Source: CAMFLJ01 sp963702555
GTDB lineage: Bacteria > Actinomycetota > Acidimicrobiia > Acidimicrobiales > Acidimicrobilacustridaceae
Direction: 5' to 3'
DNA length: 64,000 bases
NCBI GenBank assembly: GCA_963702555.1
Contig: CAVPCW010000006.1
Location: forward strand, 499,665 to 563,664
The first letter of the stretch is position 1. Every line of letters begins with the position of its first letter. The position numbers and the translations under genes are program-made. Shown here piece by piece: positions 16,906 to 25,029 of the stretch. The notes beneath the pieces were generated by a model. It was not told the origin of the DNA and ran no database searches. It saw nothing but the letters and a program-made list of their open reading frames with translations.

Positions 16906-17877
16906 ATGACCCGGCTCGGCTACCAGATCCCCAACTTCACCTACCCGGGGGTGGGCCCGGCCGAGCTGTTCGACGTCGTTGCCGCCCAGGCCGCCGCCGC
17001 CGACCGCTCCGGGTTCGACACCGTGCTGGTGATGGACCACTTCTACCAGTTGCCCATGATCGGGCCGCCCGACCAGTACATGCTCGAGTGCTACACGCTG
17101 CTCGCCGCACTGGCCCGGGAGACGAAGAACGTGCGGCTGAGCGCACTCGTCACCGGCAACACCTACCGGGCGCCCACGCTGCTGGCCAAGGAGGTCACCA
17201 CGCTCGACATCGTGTCGAACGGCCGGGCCCAGCTGGGCATCGGTGCCGGCTGGTTCGAGCTGGAGCACGACGCCCTCGGCTTCGAGTTCGGCACCTTCAC
17301 CGACCGCTTCGAGAAGCTGGAGGAGGCCCTCCAGATCATCACCGGCATGCTCGCCGGCGAGCGCCCCTCCCTCGACGGCACCCACTACACGGTGAAGGAG
17401 GCCATCAACGAGCCTCCGCCCGTCGGTCGCATCCCGATCCTGATCGGTGGCTCGGGCGAGAAGAAGACGCTGCGCATGGTCGCCCAGTACGCCGACGAGT
17501 CGAACCTCACCTGCCCGGTCGACGAGGTGCCCCGCAAGCTCGACGCCCTGGCCGCCCACTGCCAGCGCCTCGGCCGCGATCGCAGCGAGATCACGGTGAA
17601 CAAGCAGGTGATGTGCTGCATCGCCCCCACCCACGACCAGGCGTGGGCCGAGGTCGAGCCGCTGGCCCGTCGCCTCGGCATGGACATCGCCGACCCCGCG
17701 GTGCGCGAGATCGCCGCCGGGCTGATCTTCATCGGTGGCCCCGACGAGGTCGCCGAGAAGCTGAGCGAGGTCCTCGCCAGTGGCGTCGACGGCTGGACCA
17801 TCGCCTGCCCCGCCAACGGGCAGGACCCGGAGCGGGTCGAGCTGCTCGGCCAGACCGCCGCGAAGCTGCTCGCCTGA
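16906..17877 (+). CDS. LLM-class F420-dependent oxidoreductase (TIGR03560-like)
   Basis: A 323-residue luciferase-like oxidoreductase: LGYQIPNFTYPGVGP, VLVMDHFYQLP, the F420/FMN-site region VTGNTYRAPTLLAKEVTTLD, the signature GRAQLGIGAGWFELEH, and the C-terminal IPILIGGSGEKKTLRMVAQY. It is intact, unlike its upstream paralogue, and follows it in the same direction, so the pair may be co-expressed. A GC hairpin directly follows its stop codon. Confidence 0.9.
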   Translation: MTRLGYQIPNFTYPGVGPAELFDVVAAQAAAADRSGFDTVLVMDHFYQLPMIGPPDQYMLECYTLLAALARETKNVRLSALVTGNTYRAPTLLAKEVTTLDIVSNGRAQLGIGAGWFELEHDALGFEFGTFTDRFEKLEEALQIITGMLAGERPSLDGTHYTVKEAINEPPPVGRIPILIGGSGEKKTLRMVAQYADESNLTCPVDEVPRKLDALAAHCQRLGRDRSEITVNKQVMCCIAPTHDQAWAEVEPLARRLGMDIADPAVREIAAGLIFIGGPDEVAEKLSEVLASGVDGWTIACPANGQDPERVELLGQTAAKLLA

Positions 17878-17881
17878 GGCT

Positions 17882-17900
17882 TCCGCCACCGGGTGGCGGA
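17882..17900 (+). terminator. GC-rich hairpin after the LLM gene
   Basis: Arms 17882-17890 and 17892-17900 are complementary over nine bases. The hairpin lies a few bases after the LLM stop and just before the sufB control region, so it probably isolates sufB from read-through. Confidence 0.6.
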
Positions 17901-17917
17901 TTCGGCGAGGGGGTTTG

Positions 17918-17940
17918 TTACTATCGCCATAGGAGAAATT
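17918..17940 (-). promoter_or_regulatory. suf box 1 (operator/promoter of sufB)
   Basis: Read on the minus strand, the site contains ATTTCTCCTATGGCGATAGT. The inner dyad CTAT-cgcc-ATAG spans 17921-17932. Near-identical sites precede sufD and the second sufC. TACTAT at 17919-17924 could serve as the sufB -10 on the plus strand, so the site would overlap the core promoter. This suggests a repressor operator such as an Rrf2/IscR- or SufR-type regulator would use; no such regulator gene lies in the window. Confidence 0.65.
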
Positions 17941-17941
17941 A

Positions 17942-17958
17942 CCGGCCCTGTGGGCCGG
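17942..17958 (+). other. Hairpin in the sufB 5' leader
   Basis: CCGGCCC (17942-17948) and GGGCCGG (17952-17958) form a seven-pair stem with a TGT loop between the suf box and the sufB start. It would lie in the 5' untranslated region and could affect transcript stability or translation. Confidence 0.4.
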
Positions 17959-17995
17959 GTCTCCGATCCCCTCACACCCTCACAGGAGCCGTCTC

Positions 17996-19399
17996 ATGGC
18001 CGCCACCGATCTCGGGCTCGATCTCGGTCGCTACAAGCTGGGCTGGAGCGACGCGGAGGACTACGTCTTCAAGCCGAAGCGCGGCCTCACCGAGGACATC
18101 ATCAAGGAGATGTCCTGGATGAAGGGCGAGCCCGACTGGATGCGGGACTACCGCCTCACGGCCTACAAGCACTTCCTGCGCCGGCCGATGCCCAACTGGG
18201 GTGGCGACATGTCGGAGATCTTCTTCGACGACATCTTCTATTACATCAAGCCCACCGACCATCAGGTCGACGCCTGGGACGAGCTCCCGGACTCCGTGAA
18301 GGAGACCTACGAGAAGCTCGGCATCCCCGAGGCGGAGCGCAAGTACCTGGCCGGCGTCACCGCCCAGTACGAGTCCGAGGTCGTGTACCACAAGAACCGT
18401 GAGGACCTCGAGGCCCAGGGCGTCATCTTCACCGACATGGACACCGCCCTCCGGGAGTACCCCGAGCTGGTGCGGGCCTACTTCGGCACGGTCATCCCGA
18501 AGAACGACAACAAGTTCGCCGCGCTGAACTCCTCGGTCTGGTCCGGCGGCTCGTTCATCTACGTGCCGCCCGGCGTGCACGTCGAGATGCCGCTGCAGGC
18601 CTACTTCCGCATCAACGCGGAGAACATGGGCCAGTTCGAGCGCACGCTGATCATCGCCGACGAGGGCTCCTCGGTTCACTACATCGAGGGCTGCTCGGCG
18701 CCGGTGTACACCACCGACTCGCTGCACTCCGCGGTCGTCGAGATCGTGGTGAAGCCCAGCGCCCGCGTCACCTACACGACCATCCAGAACTGGTCGAACA
18801 ACGTCTTCAACCTGGTCACCAAGCGGGCCCGGGTCGAGACGGAGGGCCACATGGAGTGGATCGACGGCAACATCGGCAGCCGCCTCACCATGAAGTACCC
18901 GGCCGTCTACATGGTCGGCCCCAAGGCCTCGGGCGAGGTCCTCTCGGTGGCCTACGCCGGCCCCGGCCAGCACCAGGACGCCGGCGCCAAGATGGTGCAC
19001 GCCGCCCCGGAGACCACCTCCAAGATCGTGTCCAAGTCGATCTCCAAGGACGGCGGCCGCACCTCCTACCGCGGCCTCGTGCGGGTCGAGGACGACGCCT
19101 ACGGCTGCAAGAGCCACGTGCAGTGCGACGCCCTCATCCTCGACGACGAGTCCATCTCGGACACGTTCCCGTACATGGAGGTCGGCTCCCGCGACGCGGT
19201 GATCGGCCACGAGGCCACCGTCTCCAAGGTCGCCGACGAGCAGCTCTTCTACCTGATGAGCCGCGGCCTCTCCTCGGAGCAGGCCATGGGCATGGTCGTG
19301 AACGGCTTCATCGAGCCCATCACCCGCACCCTCCCGATGGAGTACGCGGTCGAGTGGAGTCGCCTGATCGAGCTGCAGATGGAGGGCTCGGTCGGCTAG
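17996..19399 (+). CDS. sufB: Fe-S cluster assembly scaffold SufB
   Basis: A 467-residue SufB, the normal length for the family. It shows the conserved opening TEDIIKEMSWMKGEPDWM, the FYYIKPTDHQVDAWDELPDS region, VIPKNDNKFAALNSSVWSGG, VHVEMPLQAYFRINAENMGQ, VHYIEGCSAPVY and the C-terminal YGCKSHVQCDALILDD with the Cys expected to handle persulfide sulfur. SufB builds [Fe-S] clusters with SufC and SufD in the cytosol. It stands alone here, about 3 kb from sufD, but carries the shared suf box. CTCACAGGAG precedes the ATG. Confidence 0.97.
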   Translation: MAATDLGLDLGRYKLGWSDAEDYVFKPKRGLTEDIIKEMSWMKGEPDWMRDYRLTAYKHFLRRPMPNWGGDMSEIFFDDIFYYIKPTDHQVDAWDELPDSVKETYEKLGIPEAERKYLAGVTAQYESEVVYHKNREDLEAQGVIFTDMDTALREYPELVRAYFGTVIPKNDNKFAALNSSVWSGGSFIYVPPGVHVEMPLQAYFRINAENMGQFERTLIIADEGSSVHYIEGCSAPVYTTDSLHSAVVEIVVKPSARVTYTTIQNWSNNVFNLVTKRARVETEGHMEWIDGNIGSRLTMKYPAVYMVGPKASGEVLSVAYAGPGQHQDAGAKMVHAAPETTSKIVSKSISKDGGRTSYRGLVRVEDDAYGCKSHVQCDALILDDESISDTFPYMEVGSRDAVIGHEATVSKVADEQLFYLMSRGLSSEQAMGMVVNGFIEPITRTLPMEYAVEWSRLIELQMEGSVG

Positions 19400-19426
19400 T
19401 CGCCGTCACGCTCCGAAGAGTCCCTC

Positions 19427-19477
19427 GTTCTGGTGGCGGTTTCGTGTCGGATTCCGACATCGAACCGCCACCAGAAC
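19427..19477 (+). terminator. Long imperfect hairpin after sufB
   Basis: Arms 19427-19451 and 19453-19477 pair over about 25 bases with a short mismatched patch. The hairpin starts 28 bases after the sufB stop and precedes a same-strand gene, so it probably terminates sufB. Confidence 0.65.
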
Positions 19478-19503
19478 CGCGTTCGGGGCCGAACGGCCCG
19501 TGA

Positions 19504-19899
19504 GTGGGAGTGGGCGCGACGGGAGCGGGTGCCGGATCCCCGTCGACATCGGTGCCGGCCCAGGTGCTCGGCGTCGAGGTGACCCCAACGGCGGCCCGAC
19601 CGGGAGAGACCTTCACCGTCACCATGACCGGATGCGCCGGTGGCGAGATCGCCGCCGGCCTCTGGGTTCCCCTGGCCGCCGACCCCGTGGTCTCGACCGG
19701 TCCCATCCCGACCAGCGGCGGCCCCGTCGTGGGCGCACTGACCGTCCCTGTTGGCGCGGCGGCGACCGACGCGCAGGTCGTCGTCATCTGTTCCATCGAC
19801 GCGGATGCGTTCGCGGTCGCCGAGGTGCAGGTCCTCGCCGCCACCACCACGACCGCACCGGCACCTGCCGTCGGCGGTCGCCCGTCGTTCACCGGCTGA
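19504..19899 (+). CDS. Small beta-rich protein ending in PSFTG, possibly secreted
   Basis: A 131-residue reading frame from a GTG codon. The body resembles an immunoglobulin-like bacterial surface domain (VLGVEVTPTAARPGETFTVT, MTGCAGGEIAAG), with a Cys pair, a Thr/Pro stretch and the terminal residues GGRPSFTG. No signal peptide is visible, so the 5' end may be missing or frameshifted. The neocarzinostatin-like protein near 38.1 kb ends in a very similar PTFTG. The family is not identified and confidence in the exact start is low. Confidence 0.5.
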   Translation: MGVGATGAGAGSPSTSVPAQVLGVEVTPTAARPGETFTVTMTGCAGGEIAAGLWVPLAADPVVSTGPIPTSGGPVVGALTVPVGAAATDAQVVVICSIDADAFAVAEVQVLAATTTTAPAPAVGGRPSFTG

Positions 19900-19987
19900 G
19901 GGGCCCGCGGCGCAGGCGAACGGTTCCGGGAGGAAAACCCGACGACCCGCGTCGGGATCACCCACTGTGCTGAGCCAAGATGGGTCC

Positions 19988-20338
19988 ATGCCGATGCGCG
20001 AGGAGTGCAAGCAGTTCGAGAGCCGGACCTACGCCAACGGCGAGACGGTCAGGAAGTGCAACCTCGACCTGGCGCCCGAGGCGCCGTGGCGTTGCCCCGA
20101 CAACTGCCCGAAGTACGAGCGGCGCCTGGCCGACGTCGACTGGCACCACGGCACGCTCGTCACCCCGCCGACGCCGCCCGAGCCCGAGGCCGAGGGCATC
20201 GCCGAGCTGCTCGACGCCGCCGAGGACATCGTCAACGCGGCCGGCCCCGAGATCCTCGCCGAGATCGCCGCCGAGCAGTCGAAGTCGCAGGGCGCCTTCG
20301 CCCGCTTCAAGAAGCGCTTCGGCCGCGGCCGCAGCTGA
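19988..20338 (+). CDS. Small Cys-rich hypothetical protein
   Basis: A 116-residue protein beginning MPMREECKQFESRTYANGET. Four Cys (EECKQF, KCNLDL, RCPDNC) fall in the first 45 residues and could bind zinc or an Fe-S cluster. A Pro/Glu-rich linker follows, then an acidic helix (GIAELLDAAEDIVNAAGPEI), and the protein ends in a basic tail (FARFKKRFGRGRS). I do not recognise the family. It converges with the methyltransferase gene 15 bases away. Confidence 0.65.
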   Translation: MPMREECKQFESRTYANGETVRKCNLDLAPEAPWRCPDNCPKYERRLADVDWHHGTLVTPPTPPEPEAEGIAELLDAAEDIVNAAGPEILAEIAAEQSKSQGAFARFKKRFGRGRS

Positions 20339-20352
20339 CGCCCCGACGGCTC

Positions 20353-21048
20353 TCAGCGCCGCCGGGCCACGAGCACCGTGTCGCGGATCGTGCGCTCCTC
20401 GCCGTCCGGACCGCGGTGCGGGCGAGGGCGGGCGTCCGCGGCCACGACCTCCCAGTCGTCATCGAGCTCGGTGGCCAGCTGTTCGGCGATGAAGAAGCGG
20501 TCGTCGCCCCACTCCTGCGACGCATCTCCCATGTCACCCGGGTGGTGGCCGACGATCAGCAGGGTGCCGCCCGGCGCCACGGCGTCGGCGCACGCGGCAT
20601 GGGCCGTCGGCCGCTCCTCCGCGGTCAGGTGGAGGTAGTGGACGGCGACGAGGTCGAACGCCCGGGCCGGGGGAGCCCACGTGACGATGTCGGCGGCCTG
20701 CCAGGTGATGCGCTCGGCGATGTCCGCCCCGGCATCCTCGGCGGCCCGTCGGCCCCGGTCGCACGCCGTCTCGGCGATGTCGACTGCGGTCACGGTCCAG
20801 CCCCGGGCGGCCAGCCAGATGGCGTCGCCACCCTCGCCGGCGCCGATGTCGAGCGCTCGCCCAGGGGCGAGTCCGGTCGCCTCGTCGACCAGCGCCGGGT
20901 TGGGGTTGCCGGTCCAGACCTGGTCGCGCTCGGCGTACCAGCTCTCCCAGAAGGCGTGGTCGAGCACCGTGTCGGGGCCGGGCCCGTGCCCGCCTCCACC
21001 GTGCTGATGGTCGTGCGCGTGGTCGCGCTCGTGATCGTGCGTGCTCAT
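20353..21048 (-). CDS. Class I SAM-dependent methyltransferase
   Basis: A 231-residue methyltransferase. The first 25 residues are His/Asp/Gly-rich (DHERDHAHDHQHGGGGHGPG), which could bind metal. The fold follows: a DHAFWESWYAERDQVW helix, SAM motif I ALDIGAGEGGDAIWLAARGW, VTAVDIAE, FDLVAVHYLHL and a motif III-like PGGTLLIVGHHP. It resembles the TehB/thiol-methyltransferase type. It is divergent from an XRE-cupin regulator across a 76-base intergene with a clear dyad, which suggests regulation by that protein. Confidence 0.83.
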   Translation of the reverse strand: MSTHDHERDHAHDHQHGGGGHGPGPDTVLDHAFWESWYAERDQVWTGNPNPALVDEATGLAPGRALDIGAGEGGDAIWLAARGWTVTAVDIAETACDRGRRAAEDAGADIAERITWQAADIVTWAPPARAFDLVAVHYLHLTAEERPTAHAACADAVAPGGTLLIVGHHPGDMGDASQEWGDDRFFIAEQLATELDDDWEVVAADARPRPHRGPDGEERTIRDTVLVARRR

Positions 21049-21088
21049 GGCGGCCACGGTACGGACTGGCCCTGATCACGCAACTCCT

Positions 21089-21105
21089 CTTGCGGAATCT
21101 GCAAG
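21089..21105. promoter_or_regulatory. Dyad operator between methyltransferase and XRE-cupin genes
   Basis: CTTGC at 21089-21093 and GCAAG at 21101-21105 flank seven bases. The dyad sits in the only intergenic space shared by the two divergent genes and is the probable binding site of the XRE-cupin protein. Confidence 0.55.
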
Positions 21106-21124
21106 GTTGGACGACCATCACCGG

Positions 21125-21700
21125 ATGGCGACCGACGACGTGGAAGCGCTCGTGCGACAGCGGCTCCGGGGGCTGCGGACCGCTCTCGGGCTGTCGCTCG
21201 ACGACCTGGCGGCGCGCACCCACTTGAGCGCGTCGACGATCAGCCGCCTCGAGACCGGCAAGCGCACGATCAGCCTCGACATGCTCGGGCCGCTGTGCGA
21301 TGCCCTCCAGGTGGACATGGCGACCCTGCTCGACACCAGCACCGACGCCGATGTGGTGATCCGACCGGTGGCGGTGACCGAGCACGGACACACCGTGTGG
21401 CCCCTCACGCGCAACCGGGGTGACAGCGGCATCCTCGCCATGAAGATGCGGATCGAGCCGGGGGAGCGGCAGCGCGAGCTCGGCGTGCACCCTGGTCACG
21501 ACTGGTTCTTCGTCCTGTCCGGCACCGTCGTGCTGACCCTCGGCGAGCGGGAGATCGTCGTGAAGCGGGGGGAGGCGGCCGAGTTCTCGACGATGACCCC
21601 ACACGGCTTCACCGCCAAGGGCGGGCCGGCTGAGCTGATCACCATCTTCGATCGCGACGGCCGGCGCGCCCACCTCACCGGGCCGGGCGGGGCTGGCTAG
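21125..21700 (+). CDS. XRE-family transcriptional regulator with C-terminal cupin domain
   Basis: A 191-residue two-domain regulator. The N-terminal helix-turn-helix is LRGLRTALGLSLDDLAARTH followed by LSASTISRLETGKRTISLDM. The C-terminal half is a cupin: RELGVHPGHDWFFVLSGTVV, LTLGEREIVVKRGEAAEF and TMTPHGFTAKGG. Such proteins sense a small ligand in the cupin and repress adjacent genes, here probably the divergent methyltransferase and themselves, through the CTTGC-N7-GCAAG dyad. The start is the first ATG before the helix-turn-helix. Confidence 0.88.
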   Translation: MATDDVEALVRQRLRGLRTALGLSLDDLAARTHLSASTISRLETGKRTISLDMLGPLCDALQVDMATLLDTSTDADVVIRPVAVTEHGHTVWPLTRNRGDSGILAMKMRIEPGERQRELGVHPGHDWFFVLSGTVVLTLGEREIVVKRGEAAEFSTMTPHGFTAKGGPAELITIFDRDGRRAHLTGPGGAG

Positions 21701-21731
21701 GGTCTGGCCGTCCAGGGGGACGAGGGACCGA

Positions 21732-21745
21732 CGATCCGCGGATCG
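21732..21745. repeat. 14-bp perfect palindrome upstream of the SnoaL-like gene
   Basis: CGATCCGCGGATCG is self-complementary and lies between a TAGGGT -10 candidate (about 21699) and the start at 21755. It may be an operator or simply a GC-rich palindrome arising by chance. Confidence 0.3.
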
Positions 21746-21754
21746 GGATGGGGG

Positions 21755-22234
21755 ATGACCATGGAGTACGTGGGTGACGTGTCCGACGAGCTGCGCGACA
21801 CGCTCGACAGGTACCTGGAGCTGCGCGACTCGATCGACCGCCGCGAACGACCCTGGTCCGAGCTCGTCGAGTTCTTCACCGACGACGTGATCTTCGTCGA
21901 CCCGGCCTGGGGCCGCGTCGAGGGCATCGAGGGCGTGCGTGAGTTCCTGGTCGACTCGATGACCGGCATCGAGGACTGGACCTTCCCGGTCGACAAGGTG
22001 TGGGTCGACGGCAACGAGGTCGGCATCAAGTACCGCCAGGTCCTGCCCGGCGGTCGCCAGCAGTCGGCGTACACCACGCTGATCTACGCCGGTGGCGGCA
22101 AGTTCCGCTACGAGGAGGACGTCCTCAACATGGCGCACTGCATGGAGGACCTCGGCGACATCGGGTGGGTGCCGCCCCAGGGGATGAAGTTCCCCCCGGC
22201 CCGCCCGAACCGCGACTTCAGCCGCCCCGACTGA
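21755..22234 (+). CDS. SnoaL/NTF2-like protein
   Basis: A 159-residue protein with the NTF2-like cone fold pattern: a first helix ELRDTLDRYLELRDSIDRRE, then FFTDDVIFVDPAWGRVEGIE, GVREFLVDSM, a strand WVDGNEVGIKYRQVLPGG and FRYEEDVLNMAHCMEDLGDI. Such proteins are isomerases, hydratases or ligand binders; the substrate is unknown. Two start codons lie six bases apart; the first has GGGGG upstream. Confidence 0.75.
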   Translation: MTMEYVGDVSDELRDTLDRYLELRDSIDRRERPWSELVEFFTDDVIFVDPAWGRVEGIEGVREFLVDSMTGIEDWTFPVDKVWVDGNEVGIKYRQVLPGGRQQSAYTTLIYAGGGKFRYEEDVLNMAHCMEDLGDIGWVPPQGMKFPPARPNRDFSRPD

Positions 22235-22280
22235 GGGCGGTTTCCCCTGGTCACGGGGGGCGTGGCCCCGGTTGGCCGGG

Positions 22281-22302
22281 ATTTCTCCTACGGCGGTAGT
22301 GT
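22281..22302 (+). promoter_or_regulatory. suf box 2 with -10 element of leaderless sufD
   Basis: The site begins ATTTCTCCTACGGCGGTAGT; its dyad CTAC-GGCG-GTAG spans 22288-22299. TAGTGT (22297-22302) lies seven bases before the sufD ATG, so the transcript is probably leaderless and the dyad overlaps the -10. It nearly matches the sites before sufB and the second sufC. Confidence 0.68.
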
Positions 22303-22309
22303 TAAGTCC

Positions 22310-23581
22310 ATGACCCCTTCGCCCGACGCCCCCCTCGCGTCGCCGGCTCCCGCGTGGCTCGACGAGCGCCGCCGCGCCACGGCCGAACGCCTCGGTGAGC
22401 CCACCATGCCCTCCACCGACGAGGAGGTCTGGCGCTACAGCCGGGTCGCCGACATCGACCTCGCCGACTGGGCCCCGGTCACCGACGTCCCCGCCGTCGG
22501 CATCCCCGACGCCGTGGCCGAGGTGCTGGCCGCCCTGCCCGAGCGGGCTGCCACCGTCGTGGTGCGCAACGGCTTCGTGGTGCACGCCGAGATCGCCCCG
22601 GCCTACGAGGCCAAGGGCCTCTTCGCCGGCCGCCTGGTCGACGGCCCGTCGGCCGACACCGCCCTCGGTGCCGTCGCCGGTGAGGGCCCCGACGTCTTCG
22701 CCGCCCTGAACGACGCCCGCCACGCCGACCCCGTGCTGGTGTCGGTGCCGGCCGGCGTCGCCATCGACCGGCCCGTCGTGGTCGTCGACTGGGTCGACGC
22801 CGACGGGTCCGCCGTCTGGCCCCGCCTCGTCGTCCGCGCCGGCGAGGACGCGGAGCTGAACGTGCTCGACTGGCACGGCTCCGCCGACGTCGCCGCCCTC
22901 GTGAGCCCGGTGATCGAGCTCGACGTCCACCGCGCCGCCCGCCTCGGCTACACCAACGTGCAGCTCCGCGGCCCCCGCATCTGGCAGGTGGCCTCGCAGC
23001 TCAGCCGGGTCGACACCGCCGGCACCCTCACCTCGGCCCAGGCGGGACTCGGCGGCGAGTACGCCCGCACCCGCACCGACTGCCGCCTCGTCGGCCGCGG
23101 CGCCACCGGCAGCCTGCAGGCCCTCTACTTCGGTGAGGGCAACCAGACCCTCGACTTCCGTACGTTCCAGCAGCACGCCGCCCCGGACACCACCTCGAAC
23201 CTGCTGTTCAAGGGCGCCCTCGGCGACCAGAGCCGCTCGGTCTACACCGGCCTCATCAAGGTCGAGAAGAACGGCCGCGGCACCAACGCCTTCCAGACCA
23301 ACCGCAACCTGAAGCTCTCCGACGACGCCTGGGCCGAGTCGGTGCCGAACCTCGAGATCGAGACCAACGACGTGCACTGCAGCCACGCCTCGACGGTCGG
23401 CCCCATCGACGAGGACCAGCGCTTCTACCTCGAGAGCCGCGGCGTGCCCACCGAGGTCGCCGAGCGCCTGGTCGTCGCCGGGTTCTTCGCCGAGGTGCTC
23501 GAGGCCCTGCCCGCCGCCGCGGTCGTGCCCCTCGTCCGGGCCGCCATCGAGGAGCGCCTCGGCCGCGAGGTCGGCGCGTGA
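22310..23581 (+). CDS. sufD: Fe-S cluster assembly protein SufD
   Basis: A 423-residue SufD. It has the N-terminal substrate-binding helix region (WLDERRRATAERLGEP, EVWRYSRVADIDLADW), a beta-helix core with ELNVLDWHGSADVAALVSPV, DTTSNLLFKGALGDQSRSVY, and the C-terminal NDVHCSHASTVGPIDEDQRF, which aligns with the SufBD family. With SufB and SufC it forms the scaffold complex. The ATG at 22310 is chosen because it starts seven bases after the TAGTGT -10 inside the suf box. Its last bases overlap the Rieske gene start. Confidence 0.95.
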   Translation: MTPSPDAPLASPAPAWLDERRRATAERLGEPTMPSTDEEVWRYSRVADIDLADWAPVTDVPAVGIPDAVAEVLAALPERAATVVVRNGFVVHAEIAPAYEAKGLFAGRLVDGPSADTALGAVAGEGPDVFAALNDARHADPVLVSVPAGVAIDRPVVVVDWVDADGSAVWPRLVVRAGEDAELNVLDWHGSADVAALVSPVIELDVHRAARLGYTNVQLRGPRIWQVASQLSRVDTAGTLTSAQAGLGGEYARTRTDCRLVGRGATGSLQALYFGEGNQTLDFRTFQQHAAPDTTSNLLFKGALGDQSRSVYTGLIKVEKNGRGTNAFQTNRNLKLSDDAWAESVPNLEIETNDVHCSHASTVGPIDEDQRFYLESRGVPTEVAERLVVAGFFAEVLEALPAAAVVPLVRAAIEERLGREVGA

Positions 23582-23892
23582 TGCTCGAGCGGGTCTGCTC
23601 CATCAGCGACGTCGCCGACGGCGAGGCCAAGCGCTTCGAACTGGGCAAGCTCGCCGTGGCTGTCGTGCGCATCGGCGACGACTGGTACGCCATCGGCGAC
23701 CGCTGCACCCACCAGGACGTCTCGCTCGCCGAGGGCGAGGTGCTCGCCGCCAGCCTCGAGCTCGAGTGCTGGAAGCACGGCAGCTGCTTCTCGCTGGTCG
23801 ACGGCCAGCCCCACGCCCTGCCGGCCACCAAGCCCACGCCGGTGTTCACCGTGAAGATCGAGGGCGACGACGTCTTCGTGGAGGTCGACTGA
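23578..23892 (+). CDS. Rieske-type ferredoxin
   Basis: A 104-residue soluble Rieske protein with both cluster-binding motifs, GDRCTHQDVSL (C-x-H) and LECWKHGSCFSL (C-x2-H), spaced as in NirD/biphenyl-dioxygenase-type ferredoxins. It carries a [2Fe-2S] cluster and probably transfers electrons or acts as a cluster sink in the Suf pathway. The start overlaps the sufD stop (GTGATG), so translation is coupled. sufC follows immediately. Confidence 0.9.
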   Translation: MMLERVCSISDVADGEAKRFELGKLAVAVVRIGDDWYAIGDRCTHQDVSLAEGEVLAASLELECWKHGSCFSLVDGQPHALPATKPTPVFTVKIEGDDVFVEVD

Positions 23893-23893
23893 C

Positions 23894-24709
23894 ATGACGC
23901 CCAACCGTCGGAGTGAGCTCCGCATCGAGGGCCTGAAGGCCGAGGTCGCCGGGCGCGAGATCCTGCACGGCATCGACCTCGTCATCGAGTCCGGCCAGGT
24001 CCACGCCGTCATGGGCCCCAACGGCTCGGGTAAGTCCACGCTCTCGCACGTCCTGATGGGCAAGCCCGGCTACACCGTCACCGGCGGCCGGGTCACCCTC
24101 GACGGCGTCGACCTGCTCACGCTCCCCACCTGGAAGCGGGCCCAGGCCGGGCTCTTCCTCGCCATGCAGTACCCGGTCGAGGTCCCCGGCGTCAGCGTCG
24201 ACGACCTCCTCTCCGAGGCCCTCGGCGCGATGGGCCGCGACGCGTCGGTCGTGCACACCGAGGTCGCCGCCGAGGCCGAGCGCATCGGCCTGGCCACCCG
24301 GCTGCTGACCCGCCCGGTCAACGTCGACCTCTCCGGTGGCGAGAAGAAGCGCAACGAGACCGTGCAGCTGGCGGTGCTCAAGCCCCGCTTCGCCATCCTC
24401 GACGAGCTCGACTCCGGCCTCGACGTCGACGCCCTGCGGGCCTGCGCCCGCCGGGTCGAGGCGGCCACCAACGAGTTCGACCTCGGCGTGCTGGCCATCA
24501 CCCACTACCACCGCCTGCTCGACGAGCTGCGGCCCGACGTGGTGCACATCCTGGTGAAGGGCCGCATCGTCGACACCGGCGGCCCCGAGCTCGCCGGCCA
24601 GCTCGAGGAGACCGGCTACGCCGCCTGGCTCACCGACGACGACGACGAGCCGGCGGCCAAGGTCAACCCCTTCGCCGACAACGATCCCTTCGCCGACCCG
24701 TTCGCCTGA
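23894..24709 (+). CDS. sufC: Fe-S assembly ATPase SufC (first copy)
   Basis: A 271-residue ABC-type ATPase. It shows Walker A GPNGSGKST, the Q-loop in AMQYPVEVPGVSV, the SufC-specific signature LSGGEKKRNE, Walker B FAILDELDSGLDVDALR and the H-loop AITHYHRLLDEL. SufC powers SufB-SufD conformational change during cluster assembly. The D-loop reads DELDSGLD where the second copy in this window has the usual DETDSGLD. An extra acidic/Phe tail (NPFADNDPFADPFA) follows the domain. It is co-transcribed with sufD and the Rieske gene. Confidence 0.93.
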   Translation: MTPNRRSELRIEGLKAEVAGREILHGIDLVIESGQVHAVMGPNGSGKSTLSHVLMGKPGYTVTGGRVTLDGVDLLTLPTWKRAQAGLFLAMQYPVEVPGVSVDDLLSEALGAMGRDASVVHTEVAAEAERIGLATRLLTRPVNVDLSGGEKKRNETVQLAVLKPRFAILDELDSGLDVDALRACARRVEAATNEFDLGVLAITHYHRLLDELRPDVVHILVKGRIVDTGGPELAGQLEETGYAAWLTDDDDEPAAKVNPFADNDPFADPFA

Positions 24710-24737
24710 CCGGAACCGTCCGGACCGAGGAGTGACC

Positions 24738-25028
24738 ATGCCGCAGGAGACCGCACTCGACGACGCACAGGTGGCCGACCGGCTGGCCGCGCTCGACGGA
24801 TGGGAGCTCGTCGACGGGATGCTCCACCGCGAGTTCGTGTTCGCGAACTTCTCCGAGGCCTTCGGCTTCATGGCCCGGGTGGCCCTGGCCGCGGAGAAGA
24901 TGGACCACCACCCGAACTGGTCGAACGTCTGGAACCGGGTCGTGATCGACATCACCAGCCACGACGCCGGCGGGCTCACCGCCCTCTGCTTCGACCTGGC
25001 GGCGGCGGCCGACAAGGCCGCCGCCTAG
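24738..25028 (+). CDS. 4a-hydroxytetrahydrobiopterin (pterin-4a-carbinolamine) dehydratase
   Basis: A 96-residue PCD/DCoH family protein with AALDGWELVDGMLHREFVFA, the FMARVALAAEKMDHHPNWSN active-site block (the HH and later His act in dehydration), VWNRVVIDITSHDAGGLT and a closing helix. It normally recycles pterin cofactor after aromatic hydroxylation. It ends the sufD operon, 28 bases after sufC; the functional link to Fe-S assembly, perhaps molybdopterin-related, is unexplained. GAGGAGTGACC precedes the ATG. Confidence 0.9.
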   Translation: MPQETALDDAQVADRLAALDGWELVDGMLHREFVFANFSEAFGFMARVALAAEKMDHHPNWSNVWNRVVIDITSHDAGGLTALCFDLAAAADKAAA

Positions 25029-25029
25029 C

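Noticed and set aside
20534..23386. A 950-codon open frame on the minus strand opposite the methyltransferase, regulator and sufD genes
   Set aside because: Its sequence is a GC-codon shadow with no domain pattern, while the plus strand carries recognisable SnoaL, SufD and XRE genes.
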